Shown here piece by piece: positions 32,859 to 40,825 of a DNA stretch of 64,000 nucleotides (positions are counted from its first letter, which is position 1; the number at the start of each line of letters is the position of its first letter). The stretch covers positions 33,177 through 97,176 of the forward strand of contig CAMAZP010000009.1 of the NCBI GenBank assembly GCA_945863605.1. Direction: 5' to 3'. The notes beneath the pieces were generated by a model. It did no database searches and was not told where the DNA came from. It worked only from the letters and a program-made list of their open reading frames with translations. This stretch comes from Chitinophaga pinensis (GTDB lineage Bacteria; Bacteroidota; Bacteroidia; Flavobacteriales_D; Crocinitomicaceae). Both the position numbers and the translations under genes were made by a program.

Positions 32859-33776
32859 TTAATTTTTATCATTAGATAACATCGACTGAATTTGACGCAT
32901 TGTTTTTTGCATGCCTTCTGCGCTACCATCAAGAAATATAGTATTACCTTTTCCATATTCAGCAAAGTTTTTTATTGCTTCAGTCCACATTGAAAATAAT
33001 ATTACATTGGTATCCAGATTAGCTTGTTTCATTTCCTCAGCAGCTTCAGACATACCTTTTGCAACTTCTTGACGAAATAAAGCAACTCCTTGTCCACGTA
33101 ACATAGCTGCTTCCTTTTCTGCTAATGCAGCGATTTTAATTGCATTTCCTTCAGCTTCAGCAGCTTTCGTCTTTGTAATTAATAATGCTTGACCTTCATT
33201 TTCAGCTGCAGCTTTCAGATTGTTTGAGGCAACAACTTTACTCATACTTTCGATAATTGCAGCGTCAAATGTGATGTCATTAATCTGTAAGTCAAGCAAA
33301 TGATAACCCCATGTTTCTAAAGTATGATCTATTTGACTTTTTACATTTTCAACCAATTCATGTCGTAATCCTAGTATTTCTGATTGTTTTTGACTGGCTA
33401 CATACGAACGAATTGAGCCCTCAATTGTGCGAATTAAAGCTTGCATTAAGTCTTTATTTGAAATGAATTTGAAGGCTACTTTTTTGATAGTTTCTTCTTC
33501 TGCATCCATTACACTGTAAAGTAACATACTCTTAAAGTATACATTCGCTTGATCAATCGTAACTGCCTGAAATTCCATTTCTATACTTTGATTTTGAATA
33601 GAAATTCGTTTAGTAACTTTTTCGATTAATGGAATTTTTACGCGCAATCCGGGTGCGAGTGCTCTTTTGTACTTTCCAAACATTGTAATTACTGCAATTG
33701 TACCTTGTTTCACAGTAAAAAGGGACATTCCAAGTACTGCTATCACAATTGCAGAAATAATAATTATTGTTTCCAT
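32859..33776 (-). CDS. SPFH/band 7 (stomatin-like) membrane protein
   Basis: 305 residues: one N-terminal membrane hairpin (about 3-20), then the band-7 core VKQGTIAVITMFGKYKRALAPGLRVKIPLIEKVTKRISIQ and a helical tail rich in Ala/Glu (AAAENEGQALLITKTKAAEAEGNAIKIAALAEKEAA, coiled coil). Such proteins form membrane microdomain scaffolds. No NfeD partner is adjacent. Neighbour at 33871 is separated by 95 bp. Confidence 0.88.
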   Translation of the reverse strand: METIIIISAIVIAVLGMSLFTVKQGTIAVITMFGKYKRALAPGLRVKIPLIEKVTKRISIQNQSIEMEFQAVTIDQANVYFKSMLLYSVMDAEEETIKKVAFKFISNKDLMQALIRTIEGSIRSYVASQKQSEILGLRHELVENVKSQIDHTLETWGYHLLDLQINDITFDAAIIESMSKVVASNNLKAAAENEGQALLITKTKAAEAEGNAIKIAALAEKEAAMLRGQGVALFRQEVAKGMSEAAEEMKQANLDTNVILFSMWTEAIKNFAEYGKGNTIFLDGSAEGMQKTMRQIQSMLSNDKN

Positions 33777-33870
33777 TTATTTTTTTTTTTAAAATTAGAC
33801 ATTTTTTCGCTTGAATTCAGAATTGGAGAAAATCTAAAAAAAAATAAATTAGTTTAGTATAATTTTTCCT

Positions 33871-35007
33871 TCAACTAAATTTTAAAGTTATTTCTGTTAT
33901 TTCTGGGTAAATTCCAACTCTACCAGGAAATCCAAGGTATCCAAATCCACGGTTTACATATAAGTATTGAGCACCAACCTTGTACAATCCTGCCCATTTT
34001 TTATAGCGCAGTGAAACAGGACTGAATTTAATTCCGAAGCGTTCTATTCCAAATTGCATTCCGTGGGTGTGACCAGAAAGTGTTAGGTCTATATTTGTAT
34101 TTATTACTTCTAAATCAAAGTGACTTGGGTCGTGAGAAAGTAATAATTTAAAAGCATCATTTGGAACATTCGTTAATGTTTTACTCAATTCACCACTTTG
34201 TCTGAAGGGTGCTTTTCCCCAGTTTTCAACACCTAAAAGCCAAAAGTTTGAAGCTAACTCAACAGATTCATTCAATAAAGGTTGGAATCCAATTTCTTGA
34301 TGGATAGCTAGTAAATCATTTAAATTTTGTTGTTTTTGTTCATCAGTATTCCATTTTACATAGTCGCCATAATCGTGATTTCCCAAAATGCTGTATTTTC
34401 CCTTTTTTGCTTGAATTTTTGAAAAAACAGATTCCCAACCTTTCATTTCAGCCGCCGAATTGTTTACTAAATCTCCTGTGAAAAATACATAATCAGCATT
34501 CAAAGCATTTATTTTATTTATGGCTTTTTCAACTTTTTTGTAATTATTGAAAAAACTCCCAACGTGTATATCGCTTAATTGCACAATCTTTACAGAGTTT
34601 AATTCTATGGGAAAATTAGGAAAATCAAGTTGAACATGGTGAACTTTCCAATTCCATCGTCCCCATAAAATGCCAACAAGAATTGCAATGAGTAGCAACG
34701 ATGATAGTAACCAACCGATATTGAAAAATAATTGATTTCCTGAAATAATCTTAAAAATCCCAGGTAGAATAAAAGCGATAGGAGGCACACCTGTTGCAAT
34801 CATAGCTCCAAAAGAATAAAATCCAGCTTTGTAATTAGTTGAATTTCTCCTTCTGAAAAAATATAACATGAGAAATATTGAACTTACGAAAAGTATCAAT
34901 TGAGTATTTCCAATTGCTAAAAAAATAGCTTCATTTTGAGAATAAAACGAATATGAAAATAAAGTTTGTGTAAAAACAATGAATACTATGACAACAATAA
35001 AAGGCAT
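33871..35007 (-). CDS. Membrane-anchored metallophosphoesterase
   Basis: 378 residues. Four hydrophobic segments fill about 1-125; the C-terminal calcineurin-like domain has the complete motif series LSDIHVGSF, FTGDLVNN, LGNHDYGDY, LLSHDPSHFD and LSGHTHGMQFG, as in YkuE/YaeI-like enzymes. These hydrolyse phosphodiester or lipid pyrophosphate bonds such as UDP-diacylglucosamine. The end VGIYPEITEITLKF is typical. A TATATTTG box at 35027-35034 (reverse) lies 20 nt upstream. Confidence 0.9.
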   Translation of the reverse strand: MPFIVVIVFIVFTQTLFSYSFYSQNEAIFLAIGNTQLILFVSSIFLMLYFFRRRNSTNYKAGFYSFGAMIATGVPPIAFILPGIFKIISGNQLFFNIGWLLSSLLLIAILVGILWGRWNWKVHHVQLDFPNFPIELNSVKIVQLSDIHVGSFFNNYKKVEKAINKINALNADYVFFTGDLVNNSAAEMKGWESVFSKIQAKKGKYSILGNHDYGDYVKWNTDEQKQQNLNDLLAIHQEIGFQPLLNESVELASNFWLLGVENWGKAPFRQSGELSKTLTNVPNDAFKLLLSHDPSHFDLEVINTNIDLTLSGHTHGMQFGIERFGIKFSPVSLRYKKWAGLYKVGAQYLYVNRGFGYLGFPGRVGIYPEITEITLKFS

Positions 35008-35026
35008 TATTTATTTTTTTAAATAA

Positions 35027-35034
35027 CAAATATA
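35027..35034 (-). promoter_or_regulatory. Putative -7 box TATATTTG for the metallophosphoesterase
   Basis: Reverse-strand TAnnTTTG, 20 nt before the ATG at 35007; diverges from the box at 35122. Confidence 0.5.
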
Positions 35035-35121
35035 CATTTCTACAAAAAAATAATATTCAGTAAATAAAAAGTTAAACAATTATAAGTGTTTTAGACTAAA
35101 TAAAATCTGAAAAGTTTTAAG

Positions 35122-35129
35122 TATTTTTG
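35122..35129 (+). promoter_or_regulatory. Putative -7 box TATTTTTG
   Basis: Matches TAnnTTTG, 13 nt before the lipoprotein ATG at 35143; likely drives 35143 and, 29 bp further on, the E1 gene. Confidence 0.5.
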
Positions 35130-35142
35130 CAAAAAAAATAAA

Positions 35143-35694
35143 ATGAAAAAATTACTTTTTCTTATCGTTACATCTACTATACTTTTCTCATGTGGTGTTA
35201 AAGTTCCTTACACAACACAAATTAGAGATGAATTTTCTTTAGATACAGAGGAAAAAATGAGACAAGTTCAATTTTTTACTTCTCATACTATTATTCTTGA
35301 TCAAATCAAAAAATCAGATGCACAGAACACAACCCAAAATGGAACATTAGTTTCGAGTTCTAGTTCCGAAAAGGAGACAATTATAATTCCTGCAGGCACT
35401 AAATGTGTATTTGAGAGTTATGGTTCTAAAGGGGAAATTAAAGTAAGATTTGAATTAGGTGATAACAAAATAATAACTTTTAATACAAAACCTGAAAACT
35501 CATCAAGCAATAAACGTTTTTATTTTGAAGCTGATTGGAATGCTCAAGGTGGTCCTAGAATGAAATATGGTGAGAATGACTACAAGGTAGACTTACTCAG
35601 AGGTAGTCCAAGAACATCACATTTACAAGTTGTTAAAAAGCGATTAGAAAAATCAAAAAGGAAAGAACGCGTAGTCAAAGGTTTAAAAATCTAA
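35143..35694 (+). CDS. Lipoprotein of unknown function
   Basis: 183 residues with a lipobox ILFSC (Cys17). The mature part starts GVKVPYTTQIRDEFSLD and includes EEKMRQVQFFTSHTIIL and a basic C-terminus (KKRLEKSKRKERVVKGLKI). It reads like a small outer-membrane or periplasmic lipoprotein seen in Bacteroidota; no function known. It is 29 bp before the BCKDH gene but the two products have no obvious link. Confidence 0.7.
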   Translation: MKKLLFLIVTSTILFSCGVKVPYTTQIRDEFSLDTEEKMRQVQFFTSHTIILDQIKKSDAQNTTQNGTLVSSSSSEKETIIIPAGTKCVFESYGSKGEIKVRFELGDNKIITFNTKPENSSSNKRFYFEADWNAQGGPRMKYGENDYKVDLLRGSPRTSHLQVVKKRLEKSKRKERVVKGLKI

Positions 35695-35722
35695 TCTCTT
35701 TTTTTGAGTATTAAAATTATTT

Positions 35723-37723
35723 ATGGAAATTCTACAAAAACGCAGCATTGAATTCAATCGTGATGGATTTAATGAAGCGGAATTATTGACGATTTACAAG
35801 AAATTGTTAAAGCCTCGAATGATTGAGGAGAAAATGTTGATTCTTTTGCGTCAAGGGAAAATCACTAAATGGTTCTCTGGTTGGGGACAAGAAGGTATTT
35901 CTGTTGGTTGCACTTATGCAATGGACAGCGAGGAATATATGTTGCCAATGCACCGAAATCTGGGAGTTTTTACTACAAGAGAAATTCCATTAAATCGTTT
36001 GTTTGCTCAATTTCAAGGAAAACTTTCTGGTTTTACAAAAGGTCGTGACCGTTCATTTCACTTTGGAACACAAGACTTTAAGTTGGTTGGAATGATTTCA
36101 CATCTTGGTCCACAATTAGGAATTGCTGATGGAATTGCATTGGCGAATAAAATTCAAAAGAATGGAAAATCAACGATGGTTTTTACTGGTGATGGTGGGG
36201 CATCAGAGGGAGATTTTCACGAATCATTGAACGTTGCAGCTGTTTGGGACTTACCCGTAATTTTTTGTATTGAGAACAATTGTTGGGGACTTTCTACTCC
36301 ATCTATCGAACAATTTAGATGTAAACAATTTATCGACAAAGGAATAGGTTATGGAATGAATGCAGTTCAAGTAGATGGAAATAATATCTTGGATGTCATT
36401 CGCACTGTTCGTAAAATTAACGACGATATCAGAACTGAGCCAAAACCTTACATCTTAGAATTGATGACTTTCCGTATGCGTGGCCACGAGGAATCTTCTG
36501 GAACGAAGTATTATCCTGAGGGAATTCAAGATGAATGGGCTCAAAAAGATCCTGTTACCAATTACGAAGTGTATTTGAAAGAAATTGGCATTTTGACAGA
36601 TGAATTGGAAACGGAAATTAAAAATACTTTTAAAGAAGAAATTCAATCTGGATTTGAAACAGCACAAGCTGAAGAACAAATTGTTCCAAGTTTAGAAACA
36701 GAATTAGCTGATGTTTACGCGCCTTTTACGCAAGCAATTATTAAAGCTAGAGGGGCAAAAACAGAGAAACGTTTTATTGATGCGATTCAAGATGCATTGA
36801 TACAATCGATGGAAAAATATCCTGATTTGATTTTAATGGGTCAAGATATTGCAGAATACGGTGGCGCTTTTAAAGTAACTGAAGGATTGGTAGAACAATT
36901 TGGAAAAGACCGCGTTCGCAACACACCAATTTGTGAATCAGCAATCGTTGGTGCAGGTTTAGGTTTATCCATATCAGGAATGAAAGCAATGGTTGAAATG
37001 CAATTCGCTGATTTTGTGACGTGTGGTTTCAATCAAATTATCAATAACTTAGCTAAAATCCACTGGCGTTGGGGTCAAAATGCCGACGTAGTTGTGCGCA
37101 TGCCAACTGGAGCAGGAACAGCAGCTGGACCTTTTCATTCTCAAAGCAACGAAGCTTGGTTTTTTCATACGCCAGGTTTAAAAATTTTATATCCTTCTAA
37201 TCCACACGATGCAAAAGGTTTATTGAATGCAGCGATTGAGGATCCAAATCCGGTATTGTTTTTTGAACATAAATTATTGTACAGAAGTTTAAAAGAAGAA
37301 ATTCCAAACGATTATTACACCCTTGAAATTGGAAAAGCAGCAACAGTTTCTGAAGGTTATGACTTAGCAATCATCACTTATGGTGCAGGAGTTCATTGGG
37401 CGAAAGAGGCGATGACTAAATTCCCAGATATTTCAGCTGAGATTATTGATTTAAGAACACTTTTGCCGTTAGATACGGAAGCAATTTACAACGCAGCTAG
37501 AAAAACAGGAAAAGTAATTGTGCTTCACGAAGATTGTATGATTGGAGGAATAGGAGGGGAGCTGGTCGCAATGATCACCGAAAATTGTTTCCAATCCTTG
37601 GATGCGCCTGTAATGCGAGTTGCTTCTTTAGATACTCCAGTTCCATTTGCTGTTTCATTAGAAAAGCAATTTCTACCACATGAACGTTTGTTACAAACAA
37701 TTGAGAAAATCATAAAATATTAG
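35723..37723 (+). CDS. 2-oxoacid dehydrogenase E1, fused alpha and beta subunits (branched-chain type)
   Basis: 666 residues: alpha domain (about 1-325) with the TPP motif GDGGASEGDFHESLNVAAVW...IENN and RMRGHEESSG, and beta domain (about 340-666) with LMGQDIAEYGGAFKVTEGL, RVRNTPICESAIVGAGLG and IDLRTLLPLDTEAI. This oxidatively decarboxylates branched-chain 2-oxoacids (or pyruvate) and passes the acyl group to E2 lipoate. Fusion of alpha and beta is common in Bacteroidota. LpdA at 13158 is a plausible E3. Confidence 0.92.
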   Translation: MEILQKRSIEFNRDGFNEAELLTIYKKLLKPRMIEEKMLILLRQGKITKWFSGWGQEGISVGCTYAMDSEEYMLPMHRNLGVFTTREIPLNRLFAQFQGKLSGFTKGRDRSFHFGTQDFKLVGMISHLGPQLGIADGIALANKIQKNGKSTMVFTGDGGASEGDFHESLNVAAVWDLPVIFCIENNCWGLSTPSIEQFRCKQFIDKGIGYGMNAVQVDGNNILDVIRTVRKINDDIRTEPKPYILELMTFRMRGHEESSGTKYYPEGIQDEWAQKDPVTNYEVYLKEIGILTDELETEIKNTFKEEIQSGFETAQAEEQIVPSLETELADVYAPFTQAIIKARGAKTEKRFIDAIQDALIQSMEKYPDLILMGQDIAEYGGAFKVTEGLVEQFGKDRVRNTPICESAIVGAGLGLSISGMKAMVEMQFADFVTCGFNQIINNLAKIHWRWGQNADVVVRMPTGAGTAAGPFHSQSNEAWFFHTPGLKILYPSNPHDAKGLLNAAIEDPNPVLFFEHKLLYRSLKEEIPNDYYTLEIGKAATVSEGYDLAIITYGAGVHWAKEAMTKFPDISAEIIDLRTLLPLDTEAIYNAARKTGKVIVLHEDCMIGGIGGELVAMITENCFQSLDAPVMRVASLDTPVPFAVSLEKQFLPHERLLQTIEKIIKY

Positions 37724-37830
37724 TAAAAAGATAGATTTTATTTTTCCATTATTTTCAGTGTTTTATAAAGTTCGATTTAGTTAAAGGATGAAATCACATT
37801 TTATTTAGTTAAAATTGTCTAATTAATTGT

Positions 37831-39654
37831 ATGTCAATTTTGCAACTAAAAACGATCATTAATCTACTTTCAAAACTTGGGATTGTATTGTTTTTTTTGG
37901 AGATTTACCGTATTTTATTATTGCTAATAAATTCAAGTTCATTCCCAAATTTTGGATTTTACGAACACATAGTAGGAATTTGGTTTGATATCATTACCGT
38001 AGCACTTTATTTTTTGCCTTTCGTGGTTTTCTCGTTACTTCCTCTTCCAAAATATTTGGAAAAATCACGAACTATATTTTTGTTGATAGTATTTTCGTTA
38101 ACAAGCTCTGTAATTTATTTTTTTAACGCTTTTGATGTAGCATATTTCTCGTACGTATGTAAAAGATCAAGCTATAATTATTTGGTTCACATTTTAACAA
38201 TTGAGGATACAAATGTATTAGCAGGTGATTTTCTATATGAATTTTGGTGGTTGATAGTATTTTTTATTTTTTCAATATTTTTCTCTGTTTTTGTTTATGT
38301 AAAATGTAAAAATGTGACTGTAGATTTCAGAAAAACTAAAAATTACGTAATTCTATTTGTTACCGTTTATTGTACTGTAATTATCGGTAGAGGAGGATAT
38401 CAATTGAAACCTGTCAATATAATTGATGCAACAAATTACAGCTCTATTGAAAATGCTTCTGCTATTTTAAATTCAGCATTTACAATTATAAAAACCTATG
38501 ATTTAAAAGGAGTTGAAAAGAAAAAATATTTTTCCGAATCAAAATTAAATAACTATTTTAATCCAATTCAAACATCAAATCCTCAAGCTATTTTGAACGG
38601 AAGGATAAATGTTGTTTTTGTACTTTTTGAAAGCTTTGGTTCTATGTATGTTGGTCCAAATAATCCAGAAAGTTATTCCCCATTTTTAGATTCAATTTTG
38701 GAGCAATCCATGTATTTTGAGAATGCCATTTCAAATAGTCGCACATCAATGGATGCTCTACCTACCGTTGTATCTTCAATTCCTACCTGGATGAATGAAA
38801 GTTTCATTTTATCTGCTTACAGCGCTAATAAATTTCAAAGCATTCCAAGTATTTTAAAAAAACAAGGATATATTTCAGCTTTTTTTCATGGCGCATCAAA
38901 TGGATCTATGCGATTTGATGCTTTCGCCTCAGCGGCTGATTTTGATAGCTATTTTGGAAGATCAGAGTACAACAATGAAAAGCATTTTGATGGCAATTGG
39001 GGAATTGCAGACCATTACTTTTTGCCATGGACTATAGAAAGAATAAATAAATTTAAAAAGCCATTTTTTAGTTTAATTTTTACACTTTCATCACATCACC
39101 CGTATACTATTCCCAAAGAATTTCAAGATAAAGTGAGAAGGAATCCGAAAGATCCAATTTGCGCTACAATAAGTTACTCTGATTTAGCATTCAAATTATT
39201 TTGGCAAAAGGCACAGAAACAAAAATGGTTTAAAAATACTTTATTCATATTTTGTGCAGATCATGTTGGACCAACAAATAGAAAAGATAGAACTTCTTTA
39301 TCTCATGCTTTTCGTGTTCCAATTGCTTTTTATCATTCAAGTGGTAAACTACCAAGTATAAAAAAAAATATAAGTTTCCAACAAATCGATATTATGCCAA
39401 CTTTACTTGATTTATTAAACTTAAAAACAAAATATTATGCTTTTGGAACATCATATTTTAATCCAAAAAAACAACCTAAAATTGTTTATTCACAAGAGAG
39501 TTTAATCTGTTTTAGATTTGGAAAAAAACCACTAACTTGGAATGATCAACTTGATAAAAAATGGAATAAAGAGGACCAACTTTTGATTCGACAAATGAAA
39601 GCAATTTATCAGCATTATACTACTGATTTGATAGAAAATAAGATGATACCTTAA
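37831..39654 (+). CDS. LTA-synthase-like / phosphoglycerol transferase membrane sulfatase-fold protein
   Basis: 607 residues. Five membrane segments in about 1-200, then an extracytoplasmic sulfatase-fold domain: VVFVLFESFGSMYVGPNN (metal Glu), SNSRTSMDALPTVVSSIP (Thr nucleophile), GFHGASNGSMRFDAF-like region, TLSSHHPYTIP, and FCADHVGPTNRKD (metal His/Asp). The family transfers phosphoglycerol or phosphoethanolamine to surface glycans or lipids. The acceptor is unknown. Convergent with the LuxE-like gene, no terminator seen in the 33-bp gap. Confidence 0.88.
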   Translation: MSILQLKTIINLLSKLGIVLFFLEIYRILLLLINSSSFPNFGFYEHIVGIWFDIITVALYFLPFVVFSLLPLPKYLEKSRTIFLLIVFSLTSSVIYFFNAFDVAYFSYVCKRSSYNYLVHILTIEDTNVLAGDFLYEFWWLIVFFIFSIFFSVFVYVKCKNVTVDFRKTKNYVILFVTVYCTVIIGRGGYQLKPVNIIDATNYSSIENASAILNSAFTIIKTYDLKGVEKKKYFSESKLNNYFNPIQTSNPQAILNGRINVVFVLFESFGSMYVGPNNPESYSPFLDSILEQSMYFENAISNSRTSMDALPTVVSSIPTWMNESFILSAYSANKFQSIPSILKKQGYISAFFHGASNGSMRFDAFASAADFDSYFGRSEYNNEKHFDGNWGIADHYFLPWTIERINKFKKPFFSLIFTLSSHHPYTIPKEFQDKVRRNPKDPICATISYSDLAFKLFWQKAQKQKWFKNTLFIFCADHVGPTNRKDRTSLSHAFRVPIAFYHSSGKLPSIKKNISFQQIDIMPTLLDLLNLKTKYYAFGTSYFNPKKQPKIVYSQESLICFRFGKKPLTWNDQLDKKWNKEDQLLIRQMKAIYQHYTTDLIENKMIP

Positions 39655-39687
39655 ATTGAATTTCTTTATAAAAAAACATTAAATTTC

Positions 39688-40659
39688 CTAGCTCACCATC
39701 AAATTACAACCACGAATATCTGCTAAGTCAATTCGTCCTTCAATCACAAAACCTTCCCTTGTTTTTCGACCTAAATCTTGAGTTTGAACAAAGGAACAAC
39801 TATTGATATTGGCTAAATCGATAACATTTATTCCTCCACTTTTTTCGCCAGAAATTAAAGTCAATGGATCGTAAACATCTCGAAATAGCACTTTCATCCA
39901 AGGAGGACAAACGAAAACTCCATTTTTTAAACTGTATGCTTGCGAGAGTAATTCCGTCATCCCATATTCAGATGAAACAAAATCAACACCTAAACCTTCT
40001 ACTAAAACTTTGTGTAATTCGACTTTCGTAAGCTCTTTTCGTCTGCCTTTCATTCCGCCTGTTTCAATAATTTTAGCTTGACTGAAATCCATTTTCTGCT
40101 CTGCTAAATCTAATAAAGCATAAGAAACACCAAATATTACCACTTCTTTTCCTGAGTGAATAGCTGCTTCATAACGCTTTTTAATCTCTTCAAATTCATT
40201 GAGAAGAAAACCAGAAAGTTCGTTTTTAGAAGATTCAATCAAAGCGCTAACCATATAAACTAAGCTTGAATTTCCTTGCTCTAAATAATTCGGTAATAGT
40301 GCCAAAATGACTTGTTCTTTCGGATTTCCAAAAAGTAACTGATAAGCGTTGAAAAACGATGCTTCATAAATAGAAACGTTGGAAACCAAATGCTTACTTC
40401 TGCCAATAATTCCGGTTCCGCTGCTTAAAAACAGTGTTTCTTTACCTGATTTAGGAATAGAAAGTACCTCTTGAGATTTAAAAAATTCAATTGGTAAAAA
40501 TGGAATTTCTTCAATACAAGTTGGCGATTTTCGATCTAATAGATCAACATATTTTCGGTAAATCACACAATTTTCATATTGAAAAGCAAATACTTCTACA
40601 GCTTTTCTTTCAAAGTCCGCTTCCGTTTCAATTTCAAAAATTTTATTCCAATCTTTCAC
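39688..40659 (-). CDS. LuxE/PaaK-like acyl-protein synthetase or acyltransferase
   Basis: 323 residues starting with GTG. LuxE-type pattern: IPFLPIEFFKSQEV, TLFLSSGTGIIGRSKHLVS (adenylation loop), IIETGGMKGRRKELTKVEL, VSSEYGMTELLSQAYS and DLGRKTREGFVIEGRIDLADIRGCNLMV. LuxE activates fatty acids and binds them on a Cys; here no luxCD genes are present. Stand-alone LuxE-like proteins occur in many Bacteroidota, with an unknown acyl substrate. A TAATTTTG box ends only 4 nt before the start codon. Confidence 0.8.
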   Translation of the reverse strand: MKDWNKIFEIETEADFERKAVEVFAFQYENCVIYRKYVDLLDRKSPTCIEEIPFLPIEFFKSQEVLSIPKSGKETLFLSSGTGIIGRSKHLVSNVSIYEASFFNAYQLLFGNPKEQVILALLPNYLEQGNSSLVYMVSALIESSKNELSGFLLNEFEEIKKRYEAAIHSGKEVVIFGVSYALLDLAEQKMDFSQAKIIETGGMKGRRKELTKVELHKVLVEGLGVDFVSSEYGMTELLSQAYSLKNGVFVCPPWMKVLFRDVYDPLTLISGEKSGGINVIDLANINSCSFVQTQDLGRKTREGFVIEGRIDLADIRGCNLMVS

Positions 40660-40663
40660 GTGG

Positions 40664-40671
40664 CAAAATTA
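40664..40671 (-). promoter_or_regulatory. Putative -7 box TAATTTTG directly before the LuxE-like gene
   Basis: Reverse-strand TAnnTTTG; the last G is at 40664 and the start codon at 40659, so a leaderless transcript is predicted. Confidence 0.4.
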
Positions 40672-40777
40672 AAATTTTAAAAGTGGAATTTCAGTAAATA
40701 AAAGTTATTCTTACGAAAGCTGGAACTGAATACCTTCAAATTTCCCAATTGTTCGTAAATCATTCACCTCTCAGATT

Positions 40778-40805
40778 TTGCATTTTGCAATAATTCTTAA
40801 ATTTG
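40778..40805 (+). promoter_or_regulatory. Promoter with -33 TTG and -7 TAAATTTG for pcrA
   Basis: TTG at 40778-40780, a 17-bp spacer and TAAATTTG at 40798-40805, 20 nt before the ATG at 40826. Confidence 0.62.
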
Positions 40806-40825
40806 AAAGTAATTAAAATTTCCTG

